A stretch of DNA of 64,000 bases from Pohlia nutans (GCA_022496805.1 CM040085.1:50497811-50561810), one strand, 5' to 3'; shown: positions 24,800-37,341, numbered from the stretch's first letter. The notes: generated by a model from the letters alone, not told the origin. Numbers and translations are program-made.

Positions 24800-26160
24800 C
24801 CATGCCTTTTAAATATCTAACAAGTGGCCCAAAACACCAAAAACCCACGATAAAAAGGCCCAAAATCCTATAGCTATGAGATTCAAGGAGAAATTCTAAC
24901 GCAAGGCAAAATTCTAAATAGAAACACATAATAAATTGCCAAAATACGCCAATCATTCCGATTAGCTAAAATACAATGGATAAAGGTTAGAATAGTAGAA
25001 AAAATACCAAACACCATAGTCCGTGACCCGGTTGAGCGGTTCACAGGCACCCATTCTTTCCCACCTCTAATACTTCTCAAATGAGAATCAATAATTTTTT
25101 AGGCATAACAGTTGGATTCCCGCACAATTTGTCTTAGCATGCTTTAAGATATGAATTTGTCAAATAAACCTAGAGACAAGGGCAACCTCCAATAGGGGTG
25201 CGTACGACCAGACTCATCACCTATGAATGGAAGCAGTGGTATAGCATAAGCAGGACCATCTTTATTCCATGAAGTAGGTTCAAACTCGCTTTCTCAAGGG
25301 TTAATTTTTTTTCTTTGTCACTTTGCCTTTGGTTTCCATGGGGTCCCATGTAGACATCCTTCTACTGCTAGCTCTTTTCCTTTCAAATTTCTAGCATGTG
25401 GAACTCCTACATTCTGCCTCAATTTTTTAGAATCACAATTTCCCTGATTTGGAAGACGTCTCTTTCGACATACTTTTGGGGAGGGTGAACGGGGAGAATT
25501 CAACACTGAAATGACAACATTATGGGAGGCTTTTGGATTCCATGCCCTTAGAGAGACCAAACATCCATAAGTTGTTTTCAAAGAATGCGAGACTCCAAAA
25601 TTCAAAGAATGCGAGGCTCCAAACATCGCCATCCATGCTTAGGGCAACGTGCTTTGATAGTCTGTGGCAGTTGGTTGTCAATTGCAGCCCGCTCATATCA
25701 GCCCCGTCCTCATCCCGACTGAGACCACAATGCTCAATGTGGAGGTGTTGCCGCATGCGAGCTCTTGGCCACTGAAGCTCTCTATGTGAACTGATGTTTT
25801 CTATACTGCTGCGTTGATCAAGTCGAGGCGCATACCCCTGCCCAATTCCATTTATGCAGTCATCTGAGAGTGTAGCTTCGAAGTCCACGCTTTGGCCTCC
25901 CTCCCTCCCCCGCTCTCCAACATTTCATCGCTATTGCACTCACTAATGTCGACACTTCACACAATTCCAAGTGATATGTCAAGGATGGATGAATGTGAAT
26001 TTCACTTTTTATTTGTGGATGGGAGAAGAGGTAAAGTTTTGTGCTTTATACAAAATTCAATGCACTAGTGTTGACAATGAGTATGGGATATGTAGAACTC
26101 CTATTTTTCTCTCTTATCGAATGGTTAAACTATTCTACAAATATGTGCATAACTTAAGCA
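24800..26160. other. No supportable gene
   Basis: Overlapping ORFs of 80-122 codons on opposite strands at 25318-25888 lack recognisable motifs. A short direct repeat (CCAAAATTCAAAGAATGCGAG-like, two copies) lies near 25575-25625. Confidence 0.45.
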
Positions 26161-26166
26161 TAAATA

Positions 26167-26500
26167 CTTCAAATCACAAAATTCTTGTTGGAGGTGGAAG
26201 ATGACTTGATTGTGCAAGTATTCTTAGTTGAACATTGCTCAAAATAAGCTAGTCTACTATGCACAATTGAGCCTCGAAAGTCTGATCACAACACATTTTC
26301 TTCTCAAAGAACTCATGCACATTTTTCACAACCTTACTGAATTTTGTCCATATCTCATGCAAAGAAACTCCAAATCACAAAATTCTTGTTAGAGGTGGAA
26401 GATGAATTGATTGTGCAAGTATTCTTAGTTGTACATTTCTCAAAATAATCTAGTCTACTATGCACAATTGAGCCTCAAAAGTCTGATCACAACATGGTGA
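26167..26500. repeat. Direct duplication of ~133 bp, spacing ~204 bp
   Basis: The stretch from CAAATCACAAAATTCTTGTT to GTCTGATCACAACA occurs twice (about 26168-26300 and 26371-26498) with a few substitutions. Confidence 0.8.
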
Positions 26501-27024
26501 AGTGAGAATTCACATGAGTTGTCAGAAATAAAATACACCAACAAAAGCCTGTCAATTCAAACAATAAAATACTTTGAGTACCTCAAAGCATGCTTCCAAA
26601 AGGCCTTTGCTGTCATAATTGACAGAAAACTGTCAAATTTCAATCATTTCGGGCCTGGTATTCTTGTAGTGAATGCTCTTTGTATTTCCCCTTCAAAAAC
26701 TTCCTCCTCTATCCCGTCCGCATTTCTAATTCTAAAAATGCTTTCATTAGTTTTTGGATCTACTCTTATGCTTATAAGATGGACATAACACCAGTCTTAT
26801 GTTTCCCCACTGTTTCCCAGGCTTTGACAAGGCAACATTCGAAGGGTTCACACAACTTCGGGTGGAGATGGTGGAGTACTGGAGTTGGGATTTTGTGAGT
26901 TTAACCTTCGTTTTTCCCTAGGTGGAACAATGACGCTCTCCATTGCCTCTATTGCCGATGCACTTCCCATCCGCACCTCCGTCGCTCTATATCTCGTCTA
27001 CACCACCGCCAATGTGTTTCCCGT

Positions 27025-27290
27025 CACTACTAGAGAGTGCGTAAAAACCAAGACAAAACCAAGACACATCTGTTGGAACCAACAGAGAATGGGTTTAACG
27101 TAGCAAACATTTAGTCATGTGCACAGAATCAACAAGTTTCCTCTTGGAACCAACAAGTTCCTGTTGATTTTCCTCTTGGAACCAACAAGTTCCTGTTGAT
27201 TTTCCGGAATCAACTGTTCCTAACCCGCACTGAACCAACATAATTTCTGTTGATTTTGTGCGGGTTAGGAACCCCATTTCTCTAGTAGTG
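27025..27290. mobile_element. CACTA-type MITE (family M), copy A, TSD CGT
   Basis: It starts CACTACTAGAGAGTGCG and ends CATTTCTCTAGTAGTG. CGT flanks both ends. Inside are nested inverted repeats such as TTGGAACCAACA and CTGTTGATTTTGTGCGGG. It shares its whole sequence with the copies at 27609, 38022 and 40577. Confidence 0.9.
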
Positions 27291-27608
27291 CGTCTCCAAT
27301 ACCGTTGATCTTCTCCCAACTCTAATAGTTAACACTAGCAACATTGATTTGGTCCTATCCACCACGGGCATCATTGATTTGATGTTTGTCGGCCCAACTG
27401 CCGGTCCGCTTATTGTTGCAGTGTTGCTCACATTTCTTGTTGTTTCTCTTATCCATTTGACTAAGATCGCCCTGATTTTGTTTGCAAATACCTCCGTTGT
27501 CTTCACATGTGTTGAACCACTGCGATAGTATGTGCTTGCTACGATTGGGCGCGATTGGTGGAATGACAAGCAATGCAAAGCTTAAAAGAACTTTGGGGGT
27601 GATTAGGA

Positions 27609-27853
27609 CACTACTAGAGAAATGGGGTTCCTAACCCGCACAAAATCAACAGAAATTCTGTTGGTTCAGTGCGGGTTAGTAACAGTTGATTCCGGAAAAT
27701 CAACAGGAACTTGTTGGTTCCAAGAGAAAACTTGTTGGTTCTGTGCAGATGACTAAATGTTTGCTACGTTGAACCCATTCTCTGTTGGTTCCAACAGATG
27801 TGTCTTGGTTTTGTCTTGGTTTTGTCTTGGTTTTTACGCACTCTCTAGTAGTG
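27609..27853. mobile_element. CACTA-type MITE (family M), copy B, inverted, TSD GGA
   Basis: Same family as copy A in opposite orientation, lying 318 bp from it. GGA flanks both ends. Termini are CACTACTAGAGA and TCTCTAGTAGTG. Confidence 0.9.
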
Positions 27854-28173
27854 GGATCTTACATCTGGTGTTGTGGGCTGCAATTTAGCGGACAGAAGTT
27901 GGATGCCTTCGTGTTGGTGACGTTGTTTTGCTGAATCGTTCACTCCGCTGTGTTAGTGTCACTGAGCCATATGTTGGCAGCCTCCCATATCTTTCTACTC
28001 TTGAGAGTGCATCATCTCTCTCGATTTATGGTTTTGGGTAAATACGCTTTAAGAGTTTGATACACAGAGCTAGAGTTCTATCTAGAGTCTCCCTCAAGTT
28101 GATATTCAGTCCACTCTAGCAATGTTGTTCTCCATGAATACCAGAGCCAACGTAAGTGCTCAGGAGAAGTGTC

Positions 28174-28273
28174 GGGAAAAGCTATTATGTGAGCAGTGAG
28201 CAGTGAGCAGAGATTTTTGGAAAAATTTAGGGTTGTTGGATTTCAAAGGACCTCCTATTACCGCGGATTTAGG
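28174..28273 (+). repeat. Left terminal region of the 9.67-kb MULE
   Basis: Three GTGAGCA units (28189-28209) followed by TTTAGGG and GGACCTCCTATTACCGCGG. The right end (37556-37838) carries the inverted counterparts CCGCGGAATAAGGTCC, CCACGGTCGTAGG and GCTCACTGCTCACCGCTC. Confidence 0.7.
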
Positions 28274-28984
28274 TGTAATTGGTGAGTATTTATGAAACAT
28301 TGATTTATGAAAAGTACCTATAGTTGTGGAATTTAGGGTGTATTTTTAGAGTTATTAGTGGAATTTATTAGCTTCTAACAGCAATTGCTCGTTCCTGAAT
28401 CTAACAGAAATGCATTCAAATTTGTTATAGAATCAAGAAATGATGTGGAAATAAAGAAATGATGTGGAAAAATCAATGAGATAATGTTCTGTGGATGGAA
28501 ATTTTTGAAAATGGATGAAATTTTGTTAAAATAGACGACCAATTCATAAAATGGATAAATGTATCTGGACACTCCATTCACGCACCCGTAGTATTTGAAG
28601 GTGTGTTTGTACTAATTGAGGGAGTTAAATTCCACCCATTCGGCCTTGCATGGATGGGGCTAGATTTCTGTACATGCCATTCATTCACTCAATCTTCAAT
28701 CCCTGAACATAGCAACATTTCCTTAGAATTCACAATTTGAGAAAAACAATCATAAACTAGTATTTAGAATAATATTTTAGAATTTATATACAAATAAAAG
28801 TTGTAGATTTTTAGTTTTAGGTAATGAAGGTGAACACTCATTTGCACCGGATTTGAAAATCTAATGACTGGAAATGTCGAATTCACGATTTGCCAAATCA
28901 TATAGAATCATTTGTCACCTAAATCATAAGGGCGGCTTATTTCATGATGTCTTGTATTTCACGATCATGTCTTATGATGTTTCA

Positions 28985-29170
28985 TGAGTATATAAGCATA
29001 CTATTTATTTTTTATATTCAAGGGTGTGTTTTTGAGATTACGTAAGAATAGAATCAATCTAGTTTTTATTTATTATATTCAAGGGTGTGTTTTTGAGATT
29101 ACGTAAGTATAGACACATTCTATGTCTATTTTTTTGTTCGAGGGTGTGTTCTTGAATTTACGTATGTAAA
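28985..29170. repeat. Tandem repeat, three copies of ~63 bp
   Basis: TTCAAGGGTGTGTTTTTGAG followed by ATTACGTAAG occurs twice almost perfectly and a third time with changes (TTCGAGGGTGTGTTCTTGAA). It lies upstream of the acidic orphan gene inside the MULE. Confidence 0.8.
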
Positions 29171-29389
29171 TAAACTTTTATTTCTTATTTCCAATCAGTG
29201 CTAATTTAGGTGAACTTTCACTTCTACCGGATTTGGATCAATGTTTGAAAATCTAATGATTGAACATCATTCCTTGTTATGTGTGAATGTGAAGTTTCGG
29301 GTTTGGGGGCACTCAGAGTGTGAACTACTTAAGGCAATGTTTTTTTTTTTTTTTTGGCAGTTCTCATCCACCATTGTTGTTCTGTAGCA

Positions 29390-29959
29390 ATGAATTCTCG
29401 TGAGACTAGCTTCTTTGGCGATGACATTCGTGCACGCCCTCGCACACTAGGTGCTCTGGCAGGGTGGCTCTCCTTTGTTTACTCTTCACACGTTTGTTTG
29501 AACCAGGTGCTTCCCCCCCACCCGGCGCTGCAAACTCTTCTCTGTGCAAATGGCGCGTTTTGGTGGAATCCGAGTTGCGATCGGGAAATGGCAGAGCTCG
29601 CGCGATTCTCAGGCGTTAGCTTTGAGCAAGTTTGGTTTCTTTTCCACAGCGCCGCCCACGACAGGCTTGCTCCCGGTGTCATCTCGTTCACTCCTTGCGG
29701 GTGTTTGCGATTGTGCTTTTGCACGCACGAGAGAGCAGGCGAGGCTTACCACGCGGATTCTGATGATTCACAAACCGCGCGTTCTACAAGCGAGGCGAGT
29801 AGTGGAGACTCTGATTATGTCTCGGAGTCCAAATTTCTAAGGCTTATCGAGGAAGAGTACGCAGCCCTAGACGAAGATGCGACGAGGTCTACACCGCCGG
29901 ATGAGAGCTCAGATTCTTCGTTGTACATCGATTCATCGAGTGGGAGCTGCGATTCTTAG
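29390..29959 (+). CDS. Small acidic orphan protein carried by the MULE, ~189 aa
   Basis: I do not recognise the family. The first Met I favour is at 29390 (MNSRETSFFGDD); an in-frame Met lies 12 codons upstream. A T-rich run ending in GGCAG at 29343-29360 could be a splice acceptor, so a 5' exon may exist. The N-terminal 115 residues are mixed and Cys/His/Trp-bearing (LCANGAFWWNPSCD, CGCLRLCFCTHERAG), possibly metal-binding. The last ~65 residues are Ser/Asp/Glu-rich and disordered. The frame is open and looks coding, unlike the adjacent transposase. Its position between the left terminus and the satellite arrays suggests an accessory gene of the element. It may be captured host sequence. Confidence 0.5.
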   Translation: MNSRETSFFGDDIRARPRTLGALAGWLSFVYSSHVCLNQVLPPHPALQTLLCANGAFWWNPSCDREMAELARFSGVSFEQVWFLFHSAAHDRLAPGVISFTPCGCLRLCFCTHERAGEAYHADSDDSQTARSTSEASSGDSDYVSESKFLRLIEEEYAALDEDATRSTPPDESSDSSLYIDSSSGSCDS

Positions 29960-30299
29960 GAAATCGGTTTAGGGTCTTGGGTGTTTTTATTCTCCTTGGT
30001 TTTGGGTCTGTTATTGTCCTAGTTTGTGGACTGGCTCGAGGGTGGAGACGAAAATTTTGCAACCATGTTTTGTATTCAATCCCTTTATAGGGCTCTGTAG
30101 TTTGCTTTCTAGACAGAGCGGTTTTCTCTTCTCTAGGGTATCGTCATCCTTACGGCGCTGTGGTGAATTTTTTTTGTAGAAGCACGGTTTAGGGGAGATT
30201 TGTACGACTTAGGGGAGATTTGCAAGGTGTACAATGCTTTTGTGTTTATGTTCTGTTTAGGCCAGTTTGTAGATGGCCATATTGTACATAACAGAGGTG

Positions 30300-30905
30300 A
30301 GCAATTTTGAGCAATGTTTAGCAATTTTGAGCAATTTTTAAATAACACTCTTAGAATTGCTTTAGGGTTCCTGTAGATGCCATGTACATGGCCTTTTTGA
30401 GCACTCTGTACAGGGTTTTGAACACTGTAGTTTAGTTGTAGAATGTTGACAGTTTTTGAACACTCTATACAGGACTATGATGGCCTTGGCCATTTTTTAA
30501 CACTATGTAGAGGACTATGAAGGCCTTGGCAGTTTTGAACACTCAGTAGAGTACTATGAAGGCCTTGGCCATATTTGAACACTATGTACATAGCTTTGAA
30601 GTCCTTGGCAGTTTTTTAACACTTTGTAGTTTGCTTATCAAATGTTTGCAGGTCTATGTACTTTGCTTTGAAGTCCTTGGCAGTTTTTGAACACTCTGTA
30701 GTTTAGTTCTAGAATGTTGGTAGTTTTTGAACACTCTGTAGAGGACTATGAAGACATTGGCAGTTTTTGAACATTGTAGTTTGTCTTGAAGGCCTTGGCA
30801 ATTTTTGAACATAGGGTGCTTTTAGTGAACACCTTGGCAGTTTTTGAACATTGTAGTTTGTTTTGAAGGCCTTGGCAATTTTCGAACATAGGGTGCTTTT
30901 AGTGA
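30300..30905. repeat. Tandem array, ~60-bp unit, about nine degenerate copies
   Basis: Units share TTTTTGAACACT-GTAG followed by GACTATGAAGGCCTTGGCAG. Spacing is 55-65 bp. The array is preceded by several GAGCAATTTT 12-mers. It lies inside the MULE, downstream of the orphan gene. Confidence 0.8.
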
Positions 30906-33900
30906 AGAACAGCTCGAGGCTAGACCCAAAAAAAAAATTATAAATTGGCTAAATCTTCTAGTGTGCGTTCATGGAGACTAAAAGTTTACACTTGAGAGCC
31001 CAACCAGTGTTAGAAAAAAAAAATTAAACATCAGGGGCCTTTCCAAAAAAATCTGAAATCACTGTGCGACACGACCTTCCTAGAGCATGGAACAAGCCCA
31101 TCAATTATTCTAACACTCCAGGGTGAAGTCTACTTGTAAAAAAAATTACAAATTAAAGTCCGTACAAGGGTCTTAAATATATTCTAAAGTAGATTTTAAA
31201 TTGAGATGCCAGTGGCCAAAACACTGAACCCAGTGGCTCAACACTCTGATGCTCTTACTCAGACCTCAAAGAAGCTTCCACTCAAGGGTGAAGAAGAGAT
31301 ACCCTGACCTTCAAAATGTTCATACTTGCAACCCAACCAGGGTAGGAAAAAATTTGATAAATGAGGGCCTTTGTCAAGAAAAAAAAAAAACAAGGTAGGA
31401 CACACCTGCCGGTGCCAGCGGGGTCTAATAGCATGAATCACAACCCCATAAATTATTCTAACACTCGAGAGTGTAGTCCACCCCCTATAAAGAAAAATCA
31501 AATTAAAGCCCCAGGCTGGGTCAAAAAAAATTATAAATTGGCTAAATCATCTAGTGTGCGTTCATGGAGATCATAATTTTTCACTTAAGAGCCCAACCAG
31601 TGTTAGAAAAAAAATTTAAACATCAGGGGCATTTCCAAAAAAGACTAAAAACACTCTGGAGCACCCCTGCCGGTGCCGGCGGGGTCCTAGAGCATGAAAC
31701 AAGCCCATCAATTGTTATAACACTCGAGGGAGGTGTCCACTTTTTAAAAATAAATTACAAATTAAAGTCCGTAAATGGGTCTAAATTTCTTTCTAAATTA
31801 GCTTTAAAAATGTGATGCCAGTGGCCAAAAAAACTTGACACTATCAAGCCAGTGGCTAACACTCAGATGCTCGTACTCAGACCTGAATGAAGCTTCCACT
31901 TGAGGGTGATCAAGAGCTACCCTGAACCTCAAAATTCAAACACTTGAGAGCCCAACCCAGGTAGAATGATAATTTGAAACATCAGGGGCCTATCCAAGAA
32001 AATCTGAAATCACTGTGGAACACCCCTACCGGTGCCGGCGGGGTCCTAGAGCATGGAACAAGCATATCAATTATTCTAACACTCGAGGGAGAAGTCATCT
32101 TGTAAAAAAATATATCAAATTAAAGGCCAAAAATAATTTGACACTGTAGCTTTAAGATTGTGATGCTAGTGGCCAAAAATAATTTGACACTGTAGCTTTA
32201 AGATTGTGATGCTAGTGGCCAAAATATAATTTGACACTGTCAAGCCAGTGGCTCCACACTCAGATGCTCGTACTCAGACCTCAAAGTAGCTTCCACTCGA
32301 GGGTGAAGAAGAGGTACCCTGACCCTCAAAATGATAATACTTGCATCCCAACCAGGGTAGAAAAAAAATTTGATAAATGAGGGTCTTAGTCAAGAAATTA
32401 AAAAAACAAGGTGGGACACCCCTGCCGGTGCCGACGGGGTCTAATAGCATGAAACACATTCCCATAAATTATTCTAACACTCAAGGGAGGTGTCCACTTG
32501 TAAAAAGAAAATAACAAATTAAAGTCCGTAAATGGGTCTAAAATGTTTTATGAAGTTGCTTTAAAAATGTGATGCCAGTGGCCAAAAAAAAATTTGGCAC
32601 TGTCAAGCCAGTGGCGTAACACACAAAGGAGCTACCACTCGAGGGTGGAAATGAGCTACCACTCCCACAAAATTTTACACTTGAGAGTCCAATCAGGGTG
32701 AGAAAGAAAATTTTAAACATCAGAAAGCCAGTTTAGAAAAATTTGAAAACATTTTAGAACTCAAGCCCATCGATAATTCTAACACTGAAGCTCAGTGGCT
32801 CAACACATGAGTTGATCGTACTCAGACCTCAAAAGAGCTACCACTCGAGGGTGATGAAGAGCAACCACTCCCACAAAAAATTTACACTTGAGAGCCCAAC
32901 CAGTGAGAAAAAAAATTTGAAACACAAGGCCATCGATTATTCTAACACTCGAGGGCGAAGTCCACTTTTTAAAAAAAACTAAAGTGGCTTAATCTACTAT
33001 AGTGTGCGTTCATGGAGACTAAATATTTTACACTTGAGATCCAATACATTAAACAACTCTAGACAACATTAGACAACATTAGACATCAATTGACAACATT
33101 ACAAAACCTTAGACAACATTAGACAACGTAATGGGACAACATTGAACAACATTAGACAACGTTTGAGAACATTAGACAACATTTGACATTATGATGGGAC
33201 ACCCTAGCCGGTGCCGGCGGGGTTTCAAACCTTAAAATTCAACCATCACACTTGGGTGAAGTCAATTGCTTAAAAAAATTTGATATATTAGATCCCATAC
33301 CATGGTTTGAAAAGCATTCTACAGAGTGGCACAAAAAAATTGAAGTCCAGAGGCAAGGACAATTTGACAAAGTGAAGCCCTCGTCCTCATCACATGAGCT
33401 ACTTGAGAGCCTTGATAGCCCAACCAGGGTAGAATGAGAAGCCAGTGGGAAAATAAAATTGACATTGTCAACCCCAGTGGCTCAACACTCAGATGCTCGT
33501 ACTCAATCCTCAAACAAGAGCTGCCAGTCCAGGGTAAAGGCGAGCTACCACTCCCCCAAAAATTTTACTCTTGATAGTCCATTCAGTGTGAGAAAAATGA
33601 TTTAGAAACATCAGGGCCATTCCCAAAAAAATTAAGAAACCTACTGGGACACCCCTGCCGGTGCCGGCGGGGTCCTAGAGCATGGATCACAAGCCCATTA
33701 ATTATTTCAACACTCGAGAGTGCAGTCCACTTCTAGAAAAAAATCAAATTAAAACCTGTACCTGGGTCTAGAGAAAATTCTCAAGTAGGTTTTTAAATGT
33801 GAACCCAGTGGAAACAAAAAATTAGACACTGTCAAGCCCAAAGGCTCAACACTAAGATCCTCGTACTTAGACCTCAAAGAAGAGCTACCAGTCGTGGGGT

Positions 33901-34010
33901 AAAGGCGAGCTACCACTCCCACATAAATTTTACACTTGAGAGTCCATCCAGTGTGAGAAAAAAAAATTAAAAACATCAAGTCCTTTCCCAATAAATTTAA
34001 GATATTTCCA
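30906..34010. repeat. Satellite-like array inside the MULE, ~260-460-bp units
   Basis: The landmark CCGGTGCCGGCGGGGTC recurs near 31403, 31662, 32021, 32415, 33199 and 33650, with a decayed one near 31070. Each is followed by TAGAGCATG, a TTATTCTAACACTCGAG segment, GTGATGCCAGTGGCC and CAGATGCTCGTACTCAGACC. The landmark can fold as GCCGG/CCGGC. ORFs here are short and repeat-derived. No gene is supported. Confidence 0.75.
33050..33190. repeat. Microrepeat GACAACATTA
   Basis: The decamer GACAACATTA and close variants occur about ten times, irregularly spaced, within 140 bp. It interrupts the larger satellite. Confidence 0.8.
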
Positions 34011-34074
34011 AATCCAATTTAGAGTTTCAAAAAACAAAGAATTTAAGCTTCACTAGATTTCAAACATCAGTGTG

Positions 34075-34229
34075 AGTGTACCTTGTTCAACGTCCTTCAA
34101 AGTCTCCTCTTGGCCTGAATCATTCTCCTTCTCAACTGCAATGGAGCTCTCCACCTCCACGACTCTTCCAATCCTTCCATCTGATTCTGTTGCGTGCTCC
34201 TGGACTTCTCCACTAGATGAAGACTCCAT
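34075..34229 (-). CDS. Possible first exon of a small acidic protein
   Basis: Reading leftward, MESSSSGEVQEHATESD opens a frame of about 50 codons rich in Glu, Ser and Val. A GTACACTCAC donor-like site follows near 34088. No downstream exon was found before the satellite. Composition looks coding but there is no family match and no other support. It could be a fragment captured by the element or chance. Confidence 0.25.
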
Positions 34230-34374
34230 CTGATTAGAATTCTGCGTTAGTGTGGCATTCTAGCATACTTTTCCTAAACCAGCATACAAGCAATGAAGAT
34301 GAGCGATTCAAGTAAATCACGAAGCTGAGTTTTGCAAATCCTAGGAGCAAATCTGAGTCACCTTTGAACCCTAC

Positions 34375-34745
34375 AAGCGTGTGCTGGATTAGAGACAATG
34401 CGCGTGTGTTGGATCAGAGACTGCGCGTGTGCTGGATGAGAGCGACCGGGTGGGTTCAGAGATCAGAATATGAGGAGGAGATGAGCAGTGTGGCAAAGGT
34501 GAGCGGAGACTGAGCAATGGTGAGAGCAGTGTGGCAAAGGTGAGTGAATTGAAGTGTACGGGGTGAGCGAATCGCAGTGTACGGGGGGAGAGAGGAGCAT
34601 GTACAAGGGTAAGAGAATCATACTGAAGGGGATGAGAGAGCCGCGTGCACAAGGAAACGACTAGCGTGACAGGGGTGAGAGAACCAGCGTATACAGGGGT
34701 GAGAGATCCAGCGTGTACAAGGTTGAGTGGTCAACGGGGTCCAAG
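34375..34745. repeat. G-rich degenerate repeats, ~30-bp unit
   Basis: Variants of GTGTACAGGGGTGAGAGA and GCAGTGTGGCAAAGGTGAG follow one another for about 370 bp, strongly purine-rich on the plus strand. They lie just upstream of the transposase relic and could overlap its promoter. Confidence 0.7.
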
Positions 34746-35063
34746 TACTCGAGGGGCTCGAGATCCAAATCACTATGGATAGTCAAGGTGACTGTTAGCT
34801 GTGCTCTCAGTTATCATAATTTGGAATAATAGCTCACATTTTGGAGGACCAAAAATATTTTCATTCAATATGAGCAAAATTTACCCATGAATCACCTCTA
34901 TCTTCAAATCCCAGGACCCATCAGGACAATATAGAAGGTAATGGTAGAATGCATGAACAATGATTTACCTCTTGATCGTGCATCTCGTCCTCAGAATTAC
35001 TTCCGTCGTCTTCACATATCTCTGGTTGTTGGCCATTTGTCCAGGAGAACAAGTTCCCTAGTC

Positions 35064-37282
35064 AAGGATCGGAGTCGGACAAGGTCTTCGTCTTCAAAAT
35101 GTCTGAAATCGGTCCCGGTAGCGGTGTCGACCTTGTGAAATGTATGCAGCCTGGTGGAGACCTACAGAACGCATGGCTTAATTTCGATCATGTAAAGAGG
35201 GTGAAACAGTGGACAACCTTGGGCTGCCACATTTACGACCCCACTTATTGTCGTGTCATGACCATTGCGTTGTGCGATATGCAGTCTAAAGACGTCGCAG
35301 CCCAAATGGTTGTTTGGAAGAATGTCAATGCCGTCGTCGCTCGCCACGGACTTCAGGACCCGAACTTCAAGGGCTTCATGGCTGACAGTGCGCAAGCTAA
35401 CTGGAATGCTATACGCATTGTGTACGGAAGTGGAGATGCATCAATCCCTATGCCGAATTAAGAACGCACTTGTCTCTTCCATTGGGTGCAGTCATTGGAG
35501 AAGCACACGAAGGCTGACATCAGAGCTGACCTCCAAGACCAACATCGCATGCTCTGCAAGCAATACAAGAACGCCTCAACACAAGCAGATGCAGATTCCA
35601 GGTACCTGGCTATCCGAGCTTGGTAGCTGTCCTCGGGAACTACAACAGAAGATGGATTGAGACGTCTCGACCTATGGCTTGCATTCTGGCATTTTTGATT
35701 CCGCCAATGGGGAGGCTTCATGCAGCTGGTGAGCTCCTAAACCCAAAACCCTAAATCTCTGTCATTGCTTATTTTCCTCTTTTCAACTACAAACTCTAAA
35801 GGTGCACTGCTTTCTATATACCAGGACCTCACTGAGGACAAATTGGCTGAAATGCCCTCTTGCAACTTAGCAGAAAGTATCCACAACAAATGAAAACAAT
35901 AATCCGGTGATCGAGGGTCAGACCTTTTAGTTGCAACTGTGGATGACTTCGTCCGATCCTTCATGCAGAGCGTCGCGTACTACCAATACCTCAAGGAAGA
36001 TAGAGCTGGAACCGGCCCTACCAAAGAAGAACTGAAACTTCGGATTGCACAGAAGTCTACAGAGCGCACGGAGAACTCGAAATCCCTACACGAAGCATTA
36101 GCAAAGATGCCGGGTGTTGAGGAGTTTTGCACTCGAATGCCTCAACTCGAAGGTGAGGAAGTCTTCCTCTCGTTGAAGCGGAAAACAGACGTTCCCATCG
36201 GCTCGGAGTTTGACTCTCACCGACCTGATATGATCAGCATCTCGCGTCCTCGAGTCCAGACCAGGTCTGCAAGGAACAATGCCATAAACCTCAATGCTTC
36301 CCCTGTAGAGCTGGCAGACTCTCCCCAAGCATTAGAGAAATTAGATGTGCCATTGCAGGTACCAGAGCCCACCCCAGCGGCAGCCCTAAACCACGTTACT
36401 TCCGTGCAAGAAACGGCTTGCGACGAGAGTCAATGGCACATAGCTAGGCTACCAAAGACATCTGCGAAGGCTTGTTTCGCGCAGCAGGCTGTCACTAAGA
36501 AGAAGTGCATCGCTCGAATCGTACAAGACGGAAAATCTACCGCTGCTCCTACGTACACGGGCTTGATGGACAACTACAGGAAAAATCGCAAGGACCGCAT
36601 GCAGTTTTTCTTCTGCAACGACGACATTGAGAGGTGTATCAAAGGATCCCGCAGAAAGTGGGTTATGTCCCGCCCGGAGGTCCCCGAGATTTGGCCCGTC
36701 AAGAACGGCACTAACTTAACACGCAAGGAGATACTTGCCCTAGAGAATGCTGGCTTTCGACTTCCACAACGGGAGGTCATATCGCCGCGAAGGCTCTTCC
36801 AAGACCACCCTCTCCCCGTTGACTTGTCTACCTATGCAACTCCAGCATTCCCTGATGAAGTTTCCAAGCGACGACACGGCAAGAATATACGCCGCAACAA
36901 GAAGAGCCCATCCATCAAGCAAGCCAACAACTGTGCCAGCGCTAGAGCATACAAAGCTCGCATAAGGAAGGTGGACATGGTCCCAGTCCCTGCCCTGGGT
37001 TGCATCGTGACGTTGGATTCGGGCACGCCTCTGACGATTCAGCAGTACCATCTCACAATTTTCCAGTTTCCAGACTGCTCCTGCCCTTTTTTCAAAGAGA
37101 TGCTGACTAAGGCAAAGGGAGGCCACAATCAATGGGCTCACTGCAAACATTTATATTTTGTCTTCACGGTCCTTTGTGGGTTTGATGCTGATGTAGATGC
37201 CTTCATACATGCACCCACTCTTAGCTTCAACGAAGTTAAGCTAGTTCTTGAGAGTGGGTTTTTGACTCATCCAACATCTTAG
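35064..37282 (+). pseudogene. MULE-like transposase with C-terminal SWIM finger, five in-frame stops
   Basis: Two exons: about 35064-35728 and 35825-37282, with a GT-AG intron. The first carries the catalytic core: SDKVFVFKM, FDHVKRVKQWTT (first Asp), GFMADSAQANWNA (second Asp), CLFHWVQSLEKHT, then FWHF-RQWGGFM. The second has a long variable linker, then a SWIM zinc finger at 37075-37150 (CSC, 21 residues, HCKH) and a conserved tail AFIHAPTLSFNEVKLVLE. Stops: TAA 35459, TAG 35624 (Trp elsewhere), TGA 35696, TGA 35891 (Trp elsewhere) and TAA 35900. The last 447 codons remain open. The N-terminal zinc-finger part seen in the 15.7-18.3 kb copy is missing. It is the transposase of the 28174-37838 element, no longer functional. 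Confidence 0.8.
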
Positions 37283-37341
37283 GGTACTTCAATGTTTCTA
37301 GTTCCATTGTTGACATGTTCACTCTTCAAAGCAATGAAATT

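Noticed and set aside
27282..27578. A 98-codon minus-strand ORF and a membrane-like plus-strand reading between two MITEs
   Set aside because: Both strands look equally plausible, neither has a recognised motif, and the MITE border cuts the frame.
34389..34652. An 87-codon minus-strand ORF (Ser/Leu/Pro-rich)
   Set aside because: It is the complement of the G-rich 30-bp repeats and reflects their composition.
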